Shown here: piece by piece, positions 54,644 to 63,500 of the stretch
Position numbering within the stretch: the first letter of the stretch is position 1
Layout of the letters: the number at the start of each line of letters is the position of its first letter
Source of the DNA: an uncultured Ruminococcus sp.
Lineage (GTDB): Bacteria; Bacillota; Clostridia; Oscillospirales; Ruminococcaceae
Assembly (NCBI RefSeq): GCF_937915125.1
Contig: NZ_CALDMP010000076.1
Location: forward strand, 7,052 to 71,051
Length of the DNA: 64,000 nucleotides
Direction: 5' to 3'
Notes under the pieces: model-generated
What the model was told of the DNA's origin: nothing
What the model saw: the letters and a program-made list of their open reading frames with translations, nothing else
Database searches by the model: none
Program-made: the position numbers and the translations under genes

Positions 54644-56446
54644 TTATGCCAGCAGTTTCTGGCGAAGCAGGGCAAGGTCGAAGCCGTTGACAACGCCGTC
54701 AGCGTTCAGGTCGGCGAGGTTGTATTGGGTTTCGGTGAGGGTGGTTTGGTTCAGGAGGTGTTTTTGGAGAGCATTTATATCTGATTCATTTACGCAATAA
54801 TCTAAATTTATATCATATTCTTCTATTACTTTAAATGAAATCAATTCACTATCAACCAACCCTAAACTATTCCATGCAGTCACATATGCGGTATATTCAC
54901 CAGGTTCAGCCAGATTTACAGAATAAATGCCATTTCTAAAATCTTCTGTTATCAGTCGTTCTCCATCTTTGTTAATTCCAATTGTATATCCAACTGCATT
55001 ATCAGACGAAGCATAGAAATCTATTGTTTCATTTGTTGTATAGTATTCATTGTTTACAAAAAGTTCTGATCTTGTGGGCTTATCCATAATTTCAAAGCTA
55101 ATCACTTCACTATCGAATATCCCCAGTGAATTCCATGCAGTCACATATGCTGTATATATTCCTGGTTCTGTAAGAATAGTACTATATTTGTTACCTCTGA
55201 AATCTTCAGTGATCAATCGATTGCCATCTTTGTCAATGCCAATTGTGAAGCCTGTTGCGTTATCGGATTCGGCAAGAAATGACACCGTTTCACCACTTTC
55301 AAATCTGTTTCGCCCACTCTCTAATGACAATTTTGATGTGGTAGGTTTACCAACAACTTTAAAGCTAACAACATTGCTATCAAAATGTCCTGTCAGGTTC
55401 CATGCGGTAACATATGCTGTATAGTTACCAATATCATCAAATGCGATTGAATATGTATTTCCATCTATAACCTCTGTCACTATTCTCTCGCCGTCTTTAT
55501 CTATTCCAATGGTGTAACCTATTGAAATATCAGAGTTAGCTTCAAAAGTAACTGTATCTCCACTAGCAAATATACTCTGATTATTCTTTATACTTAAACT
55601 TGACCAAGAAGGCGCATCTGGAACTGAAAAATATACCACATTACTGTCTATCCAGCCCGATGCATTATAAGCAGTGACATAAGCAGAATAACTGCCGGGT
55701 TCAGTGAAAGCATTCGAGTAGGTATTTCCATCACATCCTTCTGTAACAATTCTTGTACCCTCATAATCAATTCCTATTGTGTAATTTGTAGCATAGTCCG
55801 AATACATTTCAAAAGATATGGTTTCTCCGCTTTGAAAAACAGTTTGATTATTAACGATATTCAGTGTTGCCCAAGTTGGAACTTTGGTTATATCATTGTT
55901 GTATCTAAAAATCCCGCTCCAACTCCCATAGAATGAACCAACAGAAACTTCTGTTCCTGTTTGGTCACCAGGCTGTGGATATCCACGATCACTGTGTGCA
56001 CCAACATTCTGATTGTTACCGATATAAATTTCTGTATGCCCATTTCTCCAGAGAATATCACCGCGCTGTAAATTAGAAACACTTCCGATTTGACTCCATG
56101 ATATATATGTGAATCCATATTTCGGCAGAATATTAGGCATAGTTGCCGTTGTAAATGCAGAACCAGAGTATATTCCTGCATAGGATAATGCATGAGAAAC
56201 CAGCGATGAACAGTCATAATCCGGACCATTTCGATTCGCCTGACTATATCCATGCGAATCGTCGTTTGCAATATCAATTGCCCACTGTACTGCAGTTTCC
56301 ATTTGTGGAGATATTGCGATCGCATCCATTGGTAAAAATATATTTTTGAAAGATGATCCCGAACACATCCCCAACATCATCACCACCGCAACCATCGCCG
56401 CAGTCCACTTCATAAACCAACGTTTCTGTCTTTGCGCCATTCTCAT
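54644..56446 (-). CDS. Secreted phage-type peptidoglycan amidase with four repeats and a dockerin
   Basis: A 600-residue exported protein. After a signal peptide (residues 1-30) comes an NlpC/P60-like hydrolase domain of the bacteriophage Amidase_5 type (about 45-185): NGPDYDCSSLVSHAL gives the catalytic Cys79 and GHTEIYIG His137. Four repeats of about 88 residues (about 192-540) follow, each with YTIGID...G.RIVTE and YTAYVTAWN motifs, probably immunoglobulin-like. The C-terminus is a dockerin: DINLDYCVNESDINALQKHL and ADLNADGVVNGFDLALLRQKLL. The central region is AT-rich relative to its neighbours. It is divergent from an XRE regulator with an operator-like repeat over its promoter. Confidence 0.85.
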   Translation of the reverse strand: MRMAQRQKRWFMKWTAAMVAVVMMLGMCSGSSFKNIFLPMDAIAISPQMETAVQWAIDIANDDSHGYSQANRNGPDYDCSSLVSHALSYAGIYSGSAFTTATMPNILPKYGFTYISWSQIGSVSNLQRGDILWRNGHTEIYIGNNQNVGAHSDRGYPQPGDQTGTEVSVGSFYGSWSGIFRYNNDITKVPTWATLNIVNNQTVFQSGETISFEMYSDYATNYTIGIDYEGTRIVTEGCDGNTYSNAFTEPGSYSAYVTAYNASGWIDSNVVYFSVPDAPSWSSLSIKNNQSIFASGDTVTFEANSDISIGYTIGIDKDGERIVTEVIDGNTYSIAFDDIGNYTAYVTAWNLTGHFDSNVVSFKVVGKPTTSKLSLESGRNRFESGETVSFLAESDNATGFTIGIDKDGNRLITEDFRGNKYSTILTEPGIYTAYVTAWNSLGIFDSEVISFEIMDKPTRSELFVNNEYYTTNETIDFYASSDNAVGYTIGINKDGERLITEDFRNGIYSVNLAEPGEYTAYVTAWNSLGLVDSELISFKVIEEYDINLDYCVNESDINALQKHLLNQTTLTETQYNLADLNADGVVNGFDLALLRQKLLA

Positions 56447-56502
56447 AAAAAATCAACTCCTTTCGCACTTCACGAATAACCACATCTGATTATTCCGATA
56501 AT

Positions 56503-56543
56503 ATTATAATCTATTTAGACTAAAATGTCAATACTTTTTAGTC
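56503..56543 (-). promoter_or_regulatory. Promoter of the amidase gene with overlapping operator-like repeat
   Basis: Minus-strand TTGACA (56531-56526) and TATAAT (56508-56503) with 17-bp spacing. An inverted repeat GACTAAAA...TTTTAGTC (56518-56525 and 56536-56543) straddles the -35 box and lies upstream of the divergent XRE gene, so it may be the XRE binding site controlling both. Confidence 0.7.
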
Positions 56544-56580
56544 ATATGTGATAAAATTTTCTGAGAAAGGAGTGGCATAT

Positions 56581-56940
56581 ATGGCTTTTTACCAACGAAT
56601 CCGGGATTTGCGAGAGGATGCGGACAAAACACAGACCGATATTGCACAATATCTGGGCACAACGGCGCAGTATTACGGCAAGTACGAAAAAGGAGAGCGT
56701 GAAATTCCCTTTCTGCGTGCCATCCAGCTGGCGGAATATTATGATGTCAGCCTGGATTATCTCGCCGGGCGCACCAATTTTCCCAAGGGTAAAGACAATA
56801 TGCCCTTTCAGGAAGATGCGCTGTATATTCTGGAAAAATACGCCACTCTCACCGAACGCAACAAAGGCAGGCTGGAACAATTCCTGGACGATCTCTGCGA
56901 ACAGCAGGGCGAGGATACCTTTCGCCAAAAAGAAGCCTGA
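56581..56940 (+). CDS. XRE-family transcriptional regulator
   Basis: A 119-residue protein with an N-terminal helix-turn-helix of the Cro/CI type (IRDLREDADKTQTDIAQYLGTTAQYYGKYEKGEREIPF, residues about 5-45) and a C-terminal helical region of about 55 residues (LPEERNKGRLEQFL-like: TERNKGRLEQFLDDLCEQ). The ATG at 56581 follows AAAGGAGTGG; a start at 56548 has no ribosome binding site. Divergent from the dockerin amidase gene, it is a candidate local regulator. Confidence 0.88.
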   Translation: MAFYQRIRDLREDADKTQTDIAQYLGTTAQYYGKYEKGEREIPFLRAIQLAEYYDVSLDYLAGRTNFPKGKDNMPFQEDALYILEKYATLTERNKGRLEQFLDDLCEQQGEDTFRQKEA

Positions 56941-56960
56941 TGACACTTTCCCGGAAATAG

Positions 56961-57000
56961 CAAAAGAGCGTGCCAGAACCAGCACGCTCTTTTTGTTTTT
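56961..57000. terminator. Bidirectional terminator
   Basis: AAAGAGCGTGC and GCACGCTCTTT form an 11-bp stem with an 8-nt loop, followed by a T-run on the plus strand and preceded by A's giving a T-run on the minus strand, between convergent genes. Confidence 0.85.
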
Positions 57001-57001
57001 T

Positions 57002-57511
57002 CTAATCCCGATGCCGCAGCAGTCCTCTTGCCACCAGGCCTACGCCGGCGGCGATCATGCCGAACATGACCACATACTGCCACAGACTCGCCGAAAGCGG
57101 CCGAAACCGCACCGATGTCAGCAGCGTCACCAGAATCGCCAGAATACCAATGGCAACCACGACCCAGCCGACCCACTTGTGATCCATGAAAAACAGCAGC
57201 CCGATACCGATCAGCAGCGGTACCAGCATCAATCCCGTGGCAACGGAAGTGCTCATCCCGAAGCCGCCCCAGAGACTGCCCCAGGAAAACGTCACCACAA
57301 AGGAATTCAGCACCCAGTATACCCCTGCGCCCAGCAGCACCAATCCGATGAGAAATTCCGCCAGCGGATGGGACGGCTTTTTCTCCACCACAGCGGATGG
57401 AGAACCTTTTGCTTTTTTCGCCTTTTTCCCATCCGGCTCCGACTGCTTTCCAGCCTTCTCCTGTTCCATTTCTTCCTCCAGCTTTTTCAGTTTACGTTCC
57501 ATTTCGTCCAT
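57002..57511 (-). CDS. Hypothetical membrane protein with charged N-terminus
   Basis: A 169-residue protein. Residues 1-50 are highly charged (MDEMERKLKKLEEEMEQEKA and Lys-rich stretch) and probably form a short coiled coil in the cytosol; residues about 52-160 contain four hydrophobic helices. No family is recognised. It has its own promoter and ends at a bidirectional terminator. Confidence 0.75.
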   Translation of the reverse strand: MDEMERKLKKLEEEMEQEKAGKQSEPDGKKAKKAKGSPSAVVEKKPSHPLAEFLIGLVLLGAGVYWVLNSFVVTFSWGSLWGGFGMSTSVATGLMLVPLLIGIGLLFFMDHKWVGWVVVAIGILAILVTLLTSVRFRPLSASLWQYVVMFGMIAAGVGLVARGLLRHRD

Positions 57512-57537
57512 GTTTGTCGTCCCCCTTGTTTTCGTTT

Positions 57538-57566
57538 ATGATACCATAGTTTACTGTTTTTGTCAA
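57538..57566 (-). promoter_or_regulatory. Promoter of the small membrane protein gene
   Basis: Minus-strand TTGACA (57566-57561) and TATCAT (57543-57538) with 17-bp spacing. Confidence 0.75.
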
Positions 57567-57596
57567 GCATGTGAGTTACAACTTTTCACTGCATAT

Positions 57597-58979
57597 TCAC
57601 TGCGTCTCCTTTTCCCGTATCGTCTTTTTCCCCATTTTCATCTGCGCCGCATATGCACGGATCGCCGCCTCTGCCTGCTCCACCTCATGATGGAATTCAT
57701 CCGCCGACACACGCAGAGCACCGTTTCCCAGAATAATCACCTGCTCCATGCCGTCCGATGTTGCCACCCGTACCCGGTGCTCCCGGCATAGCTCGTGGGT
57801 TGTCTTTTCAATGTAGGAATCCGCCGTCTCCGACTCTTTCGTGTAGACAATGCTGATATTGCAGTATTGCTCCACCTCCCGGTGCTGTCCCTTCACCTTG
57901 TAGGCGTCAAATACCAGGATCAGTTTGCACTGCCGGTAGCCACAGTAATTGCACATCTGGTGGATGAGCCGGCTTCGTGCCGCCTCCAGACTGTCCTTTG
58001 CCAGATCTTTCAGTTCGTCCCAGGCGAAAATGATGTTATATCCGTCCACCAGCAGATATTCCTCCCCGTCATAGACGGGATTTTTTTTGCCGTGATATGG
58101 CTCCGATTCCTCCTTGGGCGTATACATCGCCTGCCGGGGATCCCGGTCGATCTTGCCGTAGGTACGCTCAAAAATCGCCATGAGCTCCTTGTCTTCCGCC
58201 AGACTGGATACATACCGTGCCGCCCGGCTTGCCCCGGATACCGGCTCCTCCGGTTCCTCTTCCGGCTCCGATGTATAACAGCTGGGCAGGTGCATATGCT
58301 CCTGCACCTTGTCCCATTTCACTGCATACCCGGCACCGTGGGCGCAGAAGATGGAATCCGCTGTGTTTTCCACATCGCTGTCGCAGTCATAGCCAATGGA
58401 AGCCATGACCTCCTCTGCATTTTGACAGGGTGCATATCCCTTTGGCGTACAACAGAGCCGTCCCTTACCGTGGGAATATCTGGTGACAACGCTCTGATAT
58501 CCACGCATGTTTGCCACAGGTGCACTGCCTGTCATAACAGAATGTTCCCCGTCCGTTTCCGGCGGTTGGAAATCTGCTCCCATCTGCTGTAAATCCGTCA
58601 TAGCTCTCCCTACGCATTCCGTGGGAAGTTCCAGCACAAAGTCATACCACGGTTCCAGCAGTACGCTCTTTCCACGGCGCAATCCGTTGCGCACGGCACG
58701 ATAAGTTGCCTGGCGGAAATCGCCGCCCTCTGTATGCTTCACATGGGCACGTCCGGCACAAAGGGTGATTTTCATATCGGTAATGGGAGAACCTGTCAGC
58801 ACGCCCACATGCACTTTCTCGCCCAGATGAGTCAGCACCAGCCGCTGCCAGTTCCGATCCAGATCGTCCTCCCGGCAGTCGGATGCAAATTGCAGACCGC
58901 TCCCCCGGGGCAGCGGTTCCAGAAGCAGGTGCACCTCTGCATAATGGCACAACGGCTCATAGTGACCTACGCCCTCCAC
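57597..58979 (-). CDS. C-terminal part of a split EF-G/Tet-like GTPase, fused to a YacP/Rae1-type NYN nuclease
   Basis: This is the in-frame continuation of the gene at 59010-60212 beyond a TAG codon; the frame is open from 59009. Its first part (about residues 1-235 of the frame from 58979) matches EF-G/Tet(M) domains IV and V (GHYEPLCHYAEVHLLLEPLPRGSGLQF, LTGSPITDMKITL, HTEGGDFRQATYRAV). A linker with PEEEPEEP follows, then a NYN-type nuclease domain (about 310-440) with YLLVDGYNIIFAWDEL, ILVFDAY and ATSDGMEQVIIL, closely resembling YacP/Rae1, a nuclease that cuts mRNA in the ribosomal A site. A GTG at 58979 could restart translation but has no good ribosome binding site. Confidence 0.75.
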   Translation of the reverse strand: MEGVGHYEPLCHYAEVHLLLEPLPRGSGLQFASDCREDDLDRNWQRLVLTHLGEKVHVGVLTGSPITDMKITLCAGRAHVKHTEGGDFRQATYRAVRNGLRRGKSVLLEPWYDFVLELPTECVGRAMTDLQQMGADFQPPETDGEHSVMTGSAPVANMRGYQSVVTRYSHGKGRLCCTPKGYAPCQNAEEVMASIGYDCDSDVENTADSIFCAHGAGYAVKWDKVQEHMHLPSCYTSEPEEEPEEPVSGASRAARYVSSLAEDKELMAIFERTYGKIDRDPRQAMYTPKEESEPYHGKKNPVYDGEEYLLVDGYNIIFAWDELKDLAKDSLEAARSRLIHQMCNYCGYRQCKLILVFDAYKVKGQHREVEQYCNISIVYTKESETADSYIEKTTHELCREHRVRVATSDGMEQVIILGNGALRVSADEFHHEVEQAEAAIRAYAAQMKMGKKTIREKETQ

Positions 58980-59009
58980 CGGTTCGGCAATGGTTTCCTT
59001 ATAGGTGAT

Positions 59010-60212
59010 CTATCCGGCGTCAAACTGCACCTCCAGCCCGAAGCGGTCGGCAATCAGCTTCTGGAGTACTTCCAGCTGCACCTCGCCCATGAGTTGCAGC
59101 TGAATCTGCTGGGCACGAGCATCCCACAGGAGATGGAGTGCCGGATCTTCCTCCTCCAGATGGGACAGCTGCTTCAGAGCATCTGCCGGGTGTACTTGTT
59201 CCGGCAGCCGTAGTCCATAGCGCAGAATCGGTTCCAATACCGGCACTGCCCCATCCTGTACGGCACCAAGCCCCTGCCCGGCATAGGTTCTGGTCAGTCC
59301 CGTAACAGCGCAGACCATACCGGGCAATACTGTATCCGCCGTCTGGAACTTCGCCCCGGCATAAATGCGGATCTGGCTGATTTTTTCCGTCAGCTGGGCG
59401 CCGTCCTGGGCAGTATAGGACACGGCGTCCCGGACGTGAAGCTGTCCGCCAGTGACTTTCAGATAAGTCAGGCGGCTGCCCTTTTCATCTACAGCAATTT
59501 TAAACACCTGTGCGCCGAAGGTATCGGCATAGGTTTTCTCCAGCGTATACCGATCCAGTCCCTCCAGAAAATCATCCACGCCTTCCAGCTTCAGGGCTGC
59601 GCCAAAATAACAGGGTACCACCTGCCGCCGGGCAATTCCCTCCGCCAGCTGTTTCCGGGAAATACTGCCCTGCTCCAGATAGGCATCCATCCATGTTTCA
59701 TCATAAAGTGCCATGCGCTCATAAAAGGCATCTGTGCCGTCGTCGGAAAAATCCGCACAGCATTCCCCCAGCCGCTGTTTCAGATCCGCCAGCACTGCCG
59801 GCTTTTCCGCACCGCTGAGATCCATTTTATTGACAAAGACAAACACCGGCACATGATAGCGCTCCAGCAGTTTCCACAGCGTTTCCGTATGACTCTGTAC
59901 ACCGTCTGTACCGCTGATGACCAGAATGGCATAGTCCAGCACTTGCATGGTACGCTCTGTCTCAGCGGAAAAGTCCACATGCCCCGGCGTATCCAGCAGG
60001 GTATATTCCGCACCATTATAGGCAATACATGCCTGATGGGCAAAAATTGTAATGCCCCTGTCCCGTTCCATGGGATGGGTATCCAGAAATGCTGTCTGAT
60101 GATCCACACGTCCCAGCTTCCGGATCTCTCCGGTGCGGTACAGCAGTGCTTCCGACAGAGTAGTCTTTCCGGAATCTACATGGGCGGTGATTCCTACGAT
60201 CAATCGTTTCAT
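59010..60212 (-). CDS. N-terminal part of a split EF-G/Tet-like translational GTPase
   Basis: A 400-residue product with an EF-G/Tet(M)-type G domain: G1 AHVDSGKTT, G3 DTPGHVDF, G4 NKMD, the switch region ERDRGITIF, then domain II and part of domain III (QLMGEVQLEVLQKLIADRFGLEV). It ends at TAG (59012-59010) where the family continues with a conserved YKET segment; the next codons (ITYKETIAEP) are indeed in frame. So the full gene would be 57597-60212 (871 codons plus stop) with one amber inside. The ATG at 60212 fits the family; AAGGAG lies about 30 bp upstream across a small hairpin. It resembles the TetM/TetW-like GTPase-NYN fusions of gut Clostridia. Confidence 0.8.
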   Translation of the reverse strand: MKRLIVGITAHVDSGKTTLSEALLYRTGEIRKLGRVDHQTAFLDTHPMERDRGITIFAHQACIAYNGAEYTLLDTPGHVDFSAETERTMQVLDYAILVISGTDGVQSHTETLWKLLERYHVPVFVFVNKMDLSGAEKPAVLADLKQRLGECCADFSDDGTDAFYERMALYDETWMDAYLEQGSISRKQLAEGIARRQVVPCYFGAALKLEGVDDFLEGLDRYTLEKTYADTFGAQVFKIAVDEKGSRLTYLKVTGGQLHVRDAVSYTAQDGAQLTEKISQIRIYAGAKFQTADTVLPGMVCAVTGLTRTYAGQGLGAVQDGAVPVLEPILRYGLRLPEQVHPADALKQLSHLEEEDPALHLLWDARAQQIQLQLMGEVQLEVLQKLIADRFGLEVQFDAG

Positions 60213-60362
60213 ATGGCACCGTGCCGGTTCTGCCGCACGGCTTTTCACTCCTTTTTCAATTGGGAATGGCGGTGTTTGTATCCTTTGGGTACGAACAGAT
60301 TTAAAAATTGTAAATTTCCCGACACTGAAAATTCAACGCCGCAGGCGATACCGTCATTCCTC
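60213..60362 (-). other. Leader of the GTPase-NYN gene with hairpins and repeat
   Basis: The roughly 145-nt leader contains a GGAATG-type repeat (60263-60360) and, just before the start codon, a hairpin with arms CCGTGC / GCACGG that separates the AAGGAG ribosome binding site from the ATG at 60212. A GTG at 60248 is directly adjacent to AAGGA and too close to be used. Tet(M)-type genes are known to be regulated through their leaders, but no leader peptide is obvious here. Confidence 0.45.
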
Positions 60363-60391
60363 ATTATAACACAAATCTCCATGTCCTGCAA
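60363..60391 (-). promoter_or_regulatory. Promoter of the GTPase-NYN gene
   Basis: Minus-strand TTGCAG (60391-60386) and TATAAT (60368-60363) with 17-bp spacing. The rest of the gap to 60569 shows only fragments of GTAGGGCG-type repeats. Confidence 0.75.
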
Positions 60392-60569
60392 GGGCAAAAA
60401 AGAGCTGTTGCAGACAGTAAAGATCCAACGGGAAAACGGTGCGATGTGGGTATCGCGCCCTACAAATATCCACAAATTGCGTTACTTTTTTGTAGAGGTT
60501 GACGCCTACATTGATCCGTTAACCAGGATTTTACTGTGTTTGCAACAGCCCTGTAATTTTTAAAGCTGT

Positions 60570-63500
60570 TTACATCAAATCTTCCCAGCGAATATCTGTC
60601 ATACCCACAGACAGTTTCGCATAATAGCACAAGATCAGATATGCATCGTCCGGGGTGATCACACCATTTCTGTCCACATCTACCTGCTGGACAACCAGCG
60701 GTTCCAATGCTGCATCCTTCTGGAACGTAAAGGACAGATCACCTACAGAACGGCGTGCATAGTAAACCAGAGCCAGATATGCATCATCGGGATCCACACC
60801 GCCGTCCATATCAGCATCTCCACGCAACACTGCTGTTTCAGCATCTGTTGTTGTGGTAGTCGTCGTAGTGCTGCTTCCTGTTCCGCCGGTGGTATTCCCA
60901 GTGGTATTCGTTGTCTGTCCGGCTTCCGGAATGGTAATGGTGATCGTGTCGGTCTTTATGGGATCCTCCTGTACAATGACAATGATGCTCACTGTGCCGC
61001 TGTCCAGAATAGTAAGCATACCGCTGTTATTCACCGTGGCAATGCTTTCATCTGTACTTTTCCAGATCAGATTCGTTGCATTGGTGGAATACAGCAGACG
61101 GAATGCATTGCCCACATACAGCTGATCTGCACTGGGCTTTCCAAGTTCCACATAGAATCCCTCTTCGCTCTCAGAAGAAGCTGTGGTCACTGTGGTTTCT
61201 GTTGTAGTGGAGGCAGAAGTATAGACAGACTCTGTTGTGGTTTCGACATCACCAGTTGTTGTATAGGAAGTTGTATAGAAAGAAGTATCTGTACCGCCGG
61301 TGGTAGTTGCGGTGGTATTGGTCGAAGCGGTGGTAGCGCTTGTGGTTTCTGTAGATGTGCCGGTAGATTCCTCTTCTGTGATGATGATCTCACCGCGGAC
61401 AAGCATCAGCTCCAGAGATTCCTCTGACATTGCAGAAGCCATTTCGCCGCTTGGACTCTCATAATTGAGCACGATGGGGTAAATGTCTCCCGGCTGGGCA
61501 TCTTCTGATACGGTAAATGTCAGTGTGCACAGCGAAGAGCCTGTATAGCACAGCATGTTTCCATTGACATCAAAATTCGTGCTCAAAAACGGCAGCCAGG
61601 CAAAATCGCCATAGGTCTTGTTCACATCCGGTGTAAATGCCAGCATATCTGCATCTCCCCGGCATTTTTCCAGCGTCAGGTACGCCGTATCCCAGGATGC
61701 ACCGAACGCCAGCTGACTGAAGCCCGGATTATCAATGAGCGTCACAGGAACTTCTACCTGATAATTGTTTTTCTGCAGTTCAGCCAGAGACAAGACCACC
61801 GTATTTGCCATAACATAGACTGTGGGCTGTGTGTACATACTGGTTTCTGTTGCGATACTTGTACTCATCCAGGTGCTGGTATAGGTTGATGTGGCAGTTG
61901 TATCTGTTGTCATTCGGGTTGTAAACGTGGCAATATCAGTGAGATCGGTGGAAGGATAGCTGGTAGTTGTCCACCAGGTTGTCGTATTCGTGGTAGCGGA
62001 AGTAAGACTGACAGATGTCCGCCAGGAGGTCGTTGTCGCAGACGGCGTTGTCATTGTGGTGGAACGGGCAGTCGTCGTAGAAGTTGTCTGTTCCGTTTCC
62101 CAATATTCTGTTTCTGTCCTTATTGTCGTCCACAGCTCTGTTGTATAAGAAGTGGTGACAGGCATTGTCTCAATTCTTGTGGTAGTTGTCTGGTCGGTTG
62201 TCGGGAATGTGGATGATGCTGTTGTTGTCGTTGTCGTCGTTACAGTGGTAGTCGTTGTTTCAGGATATGTATCTGACGTCACATCATAAAGTGGCATATC
62301 CACACGGATATAACCATCTGTCAATACCACATCATCCGAAAAGACATCCTGATTCTTGCTGTCGATGTAGGAATAGCGAGGGAGCATCACTGTTTGTCCA
62401 TTGGAGACAGCCTCATCATAGCCTTCTTCCATCCAGCACACCGGGAACTCATAGTAATATCCATCTGCATCTCTCTGAAGCTGCAGACCATACCTTTCTG
62501 CCACAGCGGCAACGGCTAAATCATCCGGCACAGCAAATGTGAGCTGTAACAGTACGCCGGAAGTGTAACTAGGATCCATTACCTCAGACGAATCCATGGC
62601 AAAGTAAATGCAGTTTCCCTGGTTGTTCAAAAGCTCGTTCATATTCGTTGTCAGCCGTGCGCCGCTGTAGATCTCACCCATCAGCGCACTGCTTTCCATA
62701 TAGGGCCAGTAGAGCAGTTCTGCTGTGACATCCGGCAGATAGATCGCACCCTGTAATCCATAGGAGGAAATCGGCTGGTCAATATAGACAGAGAAGTTCA
62801 GATCTTCATCCATACCGTCACCCGGCTGTACTCTTATCTGATCCAATGCCCATTCGCACGGTTCATGGACATCTGTCGATGCTGTTTCAGTAGTTACCGC
62901 CATTGTCGTTGTCGTTTCAGTTGTAGTGGTTTCTGTCATTGTAGTGATTACTGTTGTCCCGGTTGTCACAGATTCCTGATAATGAATGGTGGCAATATTC
63001 CTCAAATAACCATTTCCGCCGTCAGACGAAATGGCATCCCACTGGTCAGAAGTGCCGCCATAATAGACATCGGACAGACTCTCACAGTCATAGGACACGC
63101 CATAACCCCAATGTGTCACACTCACTGGCATATATATCGTGGTTAGATTACCACAATAGCCAAAGGCATAGTCCCCCAGTGTGGTCACACCCTGGGGAAT
63201 GGTTACACTGACCAGCGTGCCACATTCATAGAACGCCTTCTCCCCGATGGCTGTCACCGGATAGCCCTCATATTCTGACGGAATCACGATCTCGGATGCT
63301 GTAGAATTACAGCCGATAACGGTTGCTTCGCCGCCGCTGATGCTGAATACCAGACCATCGGATTCAATTTCTCCATAATCGGTTACTGCTGTTGTTTCAG
63401 TTGTTACTTCAACCGTTGTTTCAATCGTTGTGACAGATGCTTCCTCGTAATGCACAGTGGCAACATTCATCAAATAGCCATTTCCGCCGTCAGACGAAAT

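Noticed and set aside
59010..59012. TAG decoded as pyrrolysine
   Set aside because: No pyl genes are visible and pyrrolysine is not expected in this group; nonsense mutation, error or readthrough is more likely.
57597..60212. Acquired tetracycline resistance gene of the Tet(M) type
   Set aside because: The G domain and later domains are Tet/EF-G-like, but the NYN fusion and the family resemblance to chromosomal GTPases of gut Clostridia argue against a mobile resistance gene; no conjugative element genes are nearby.
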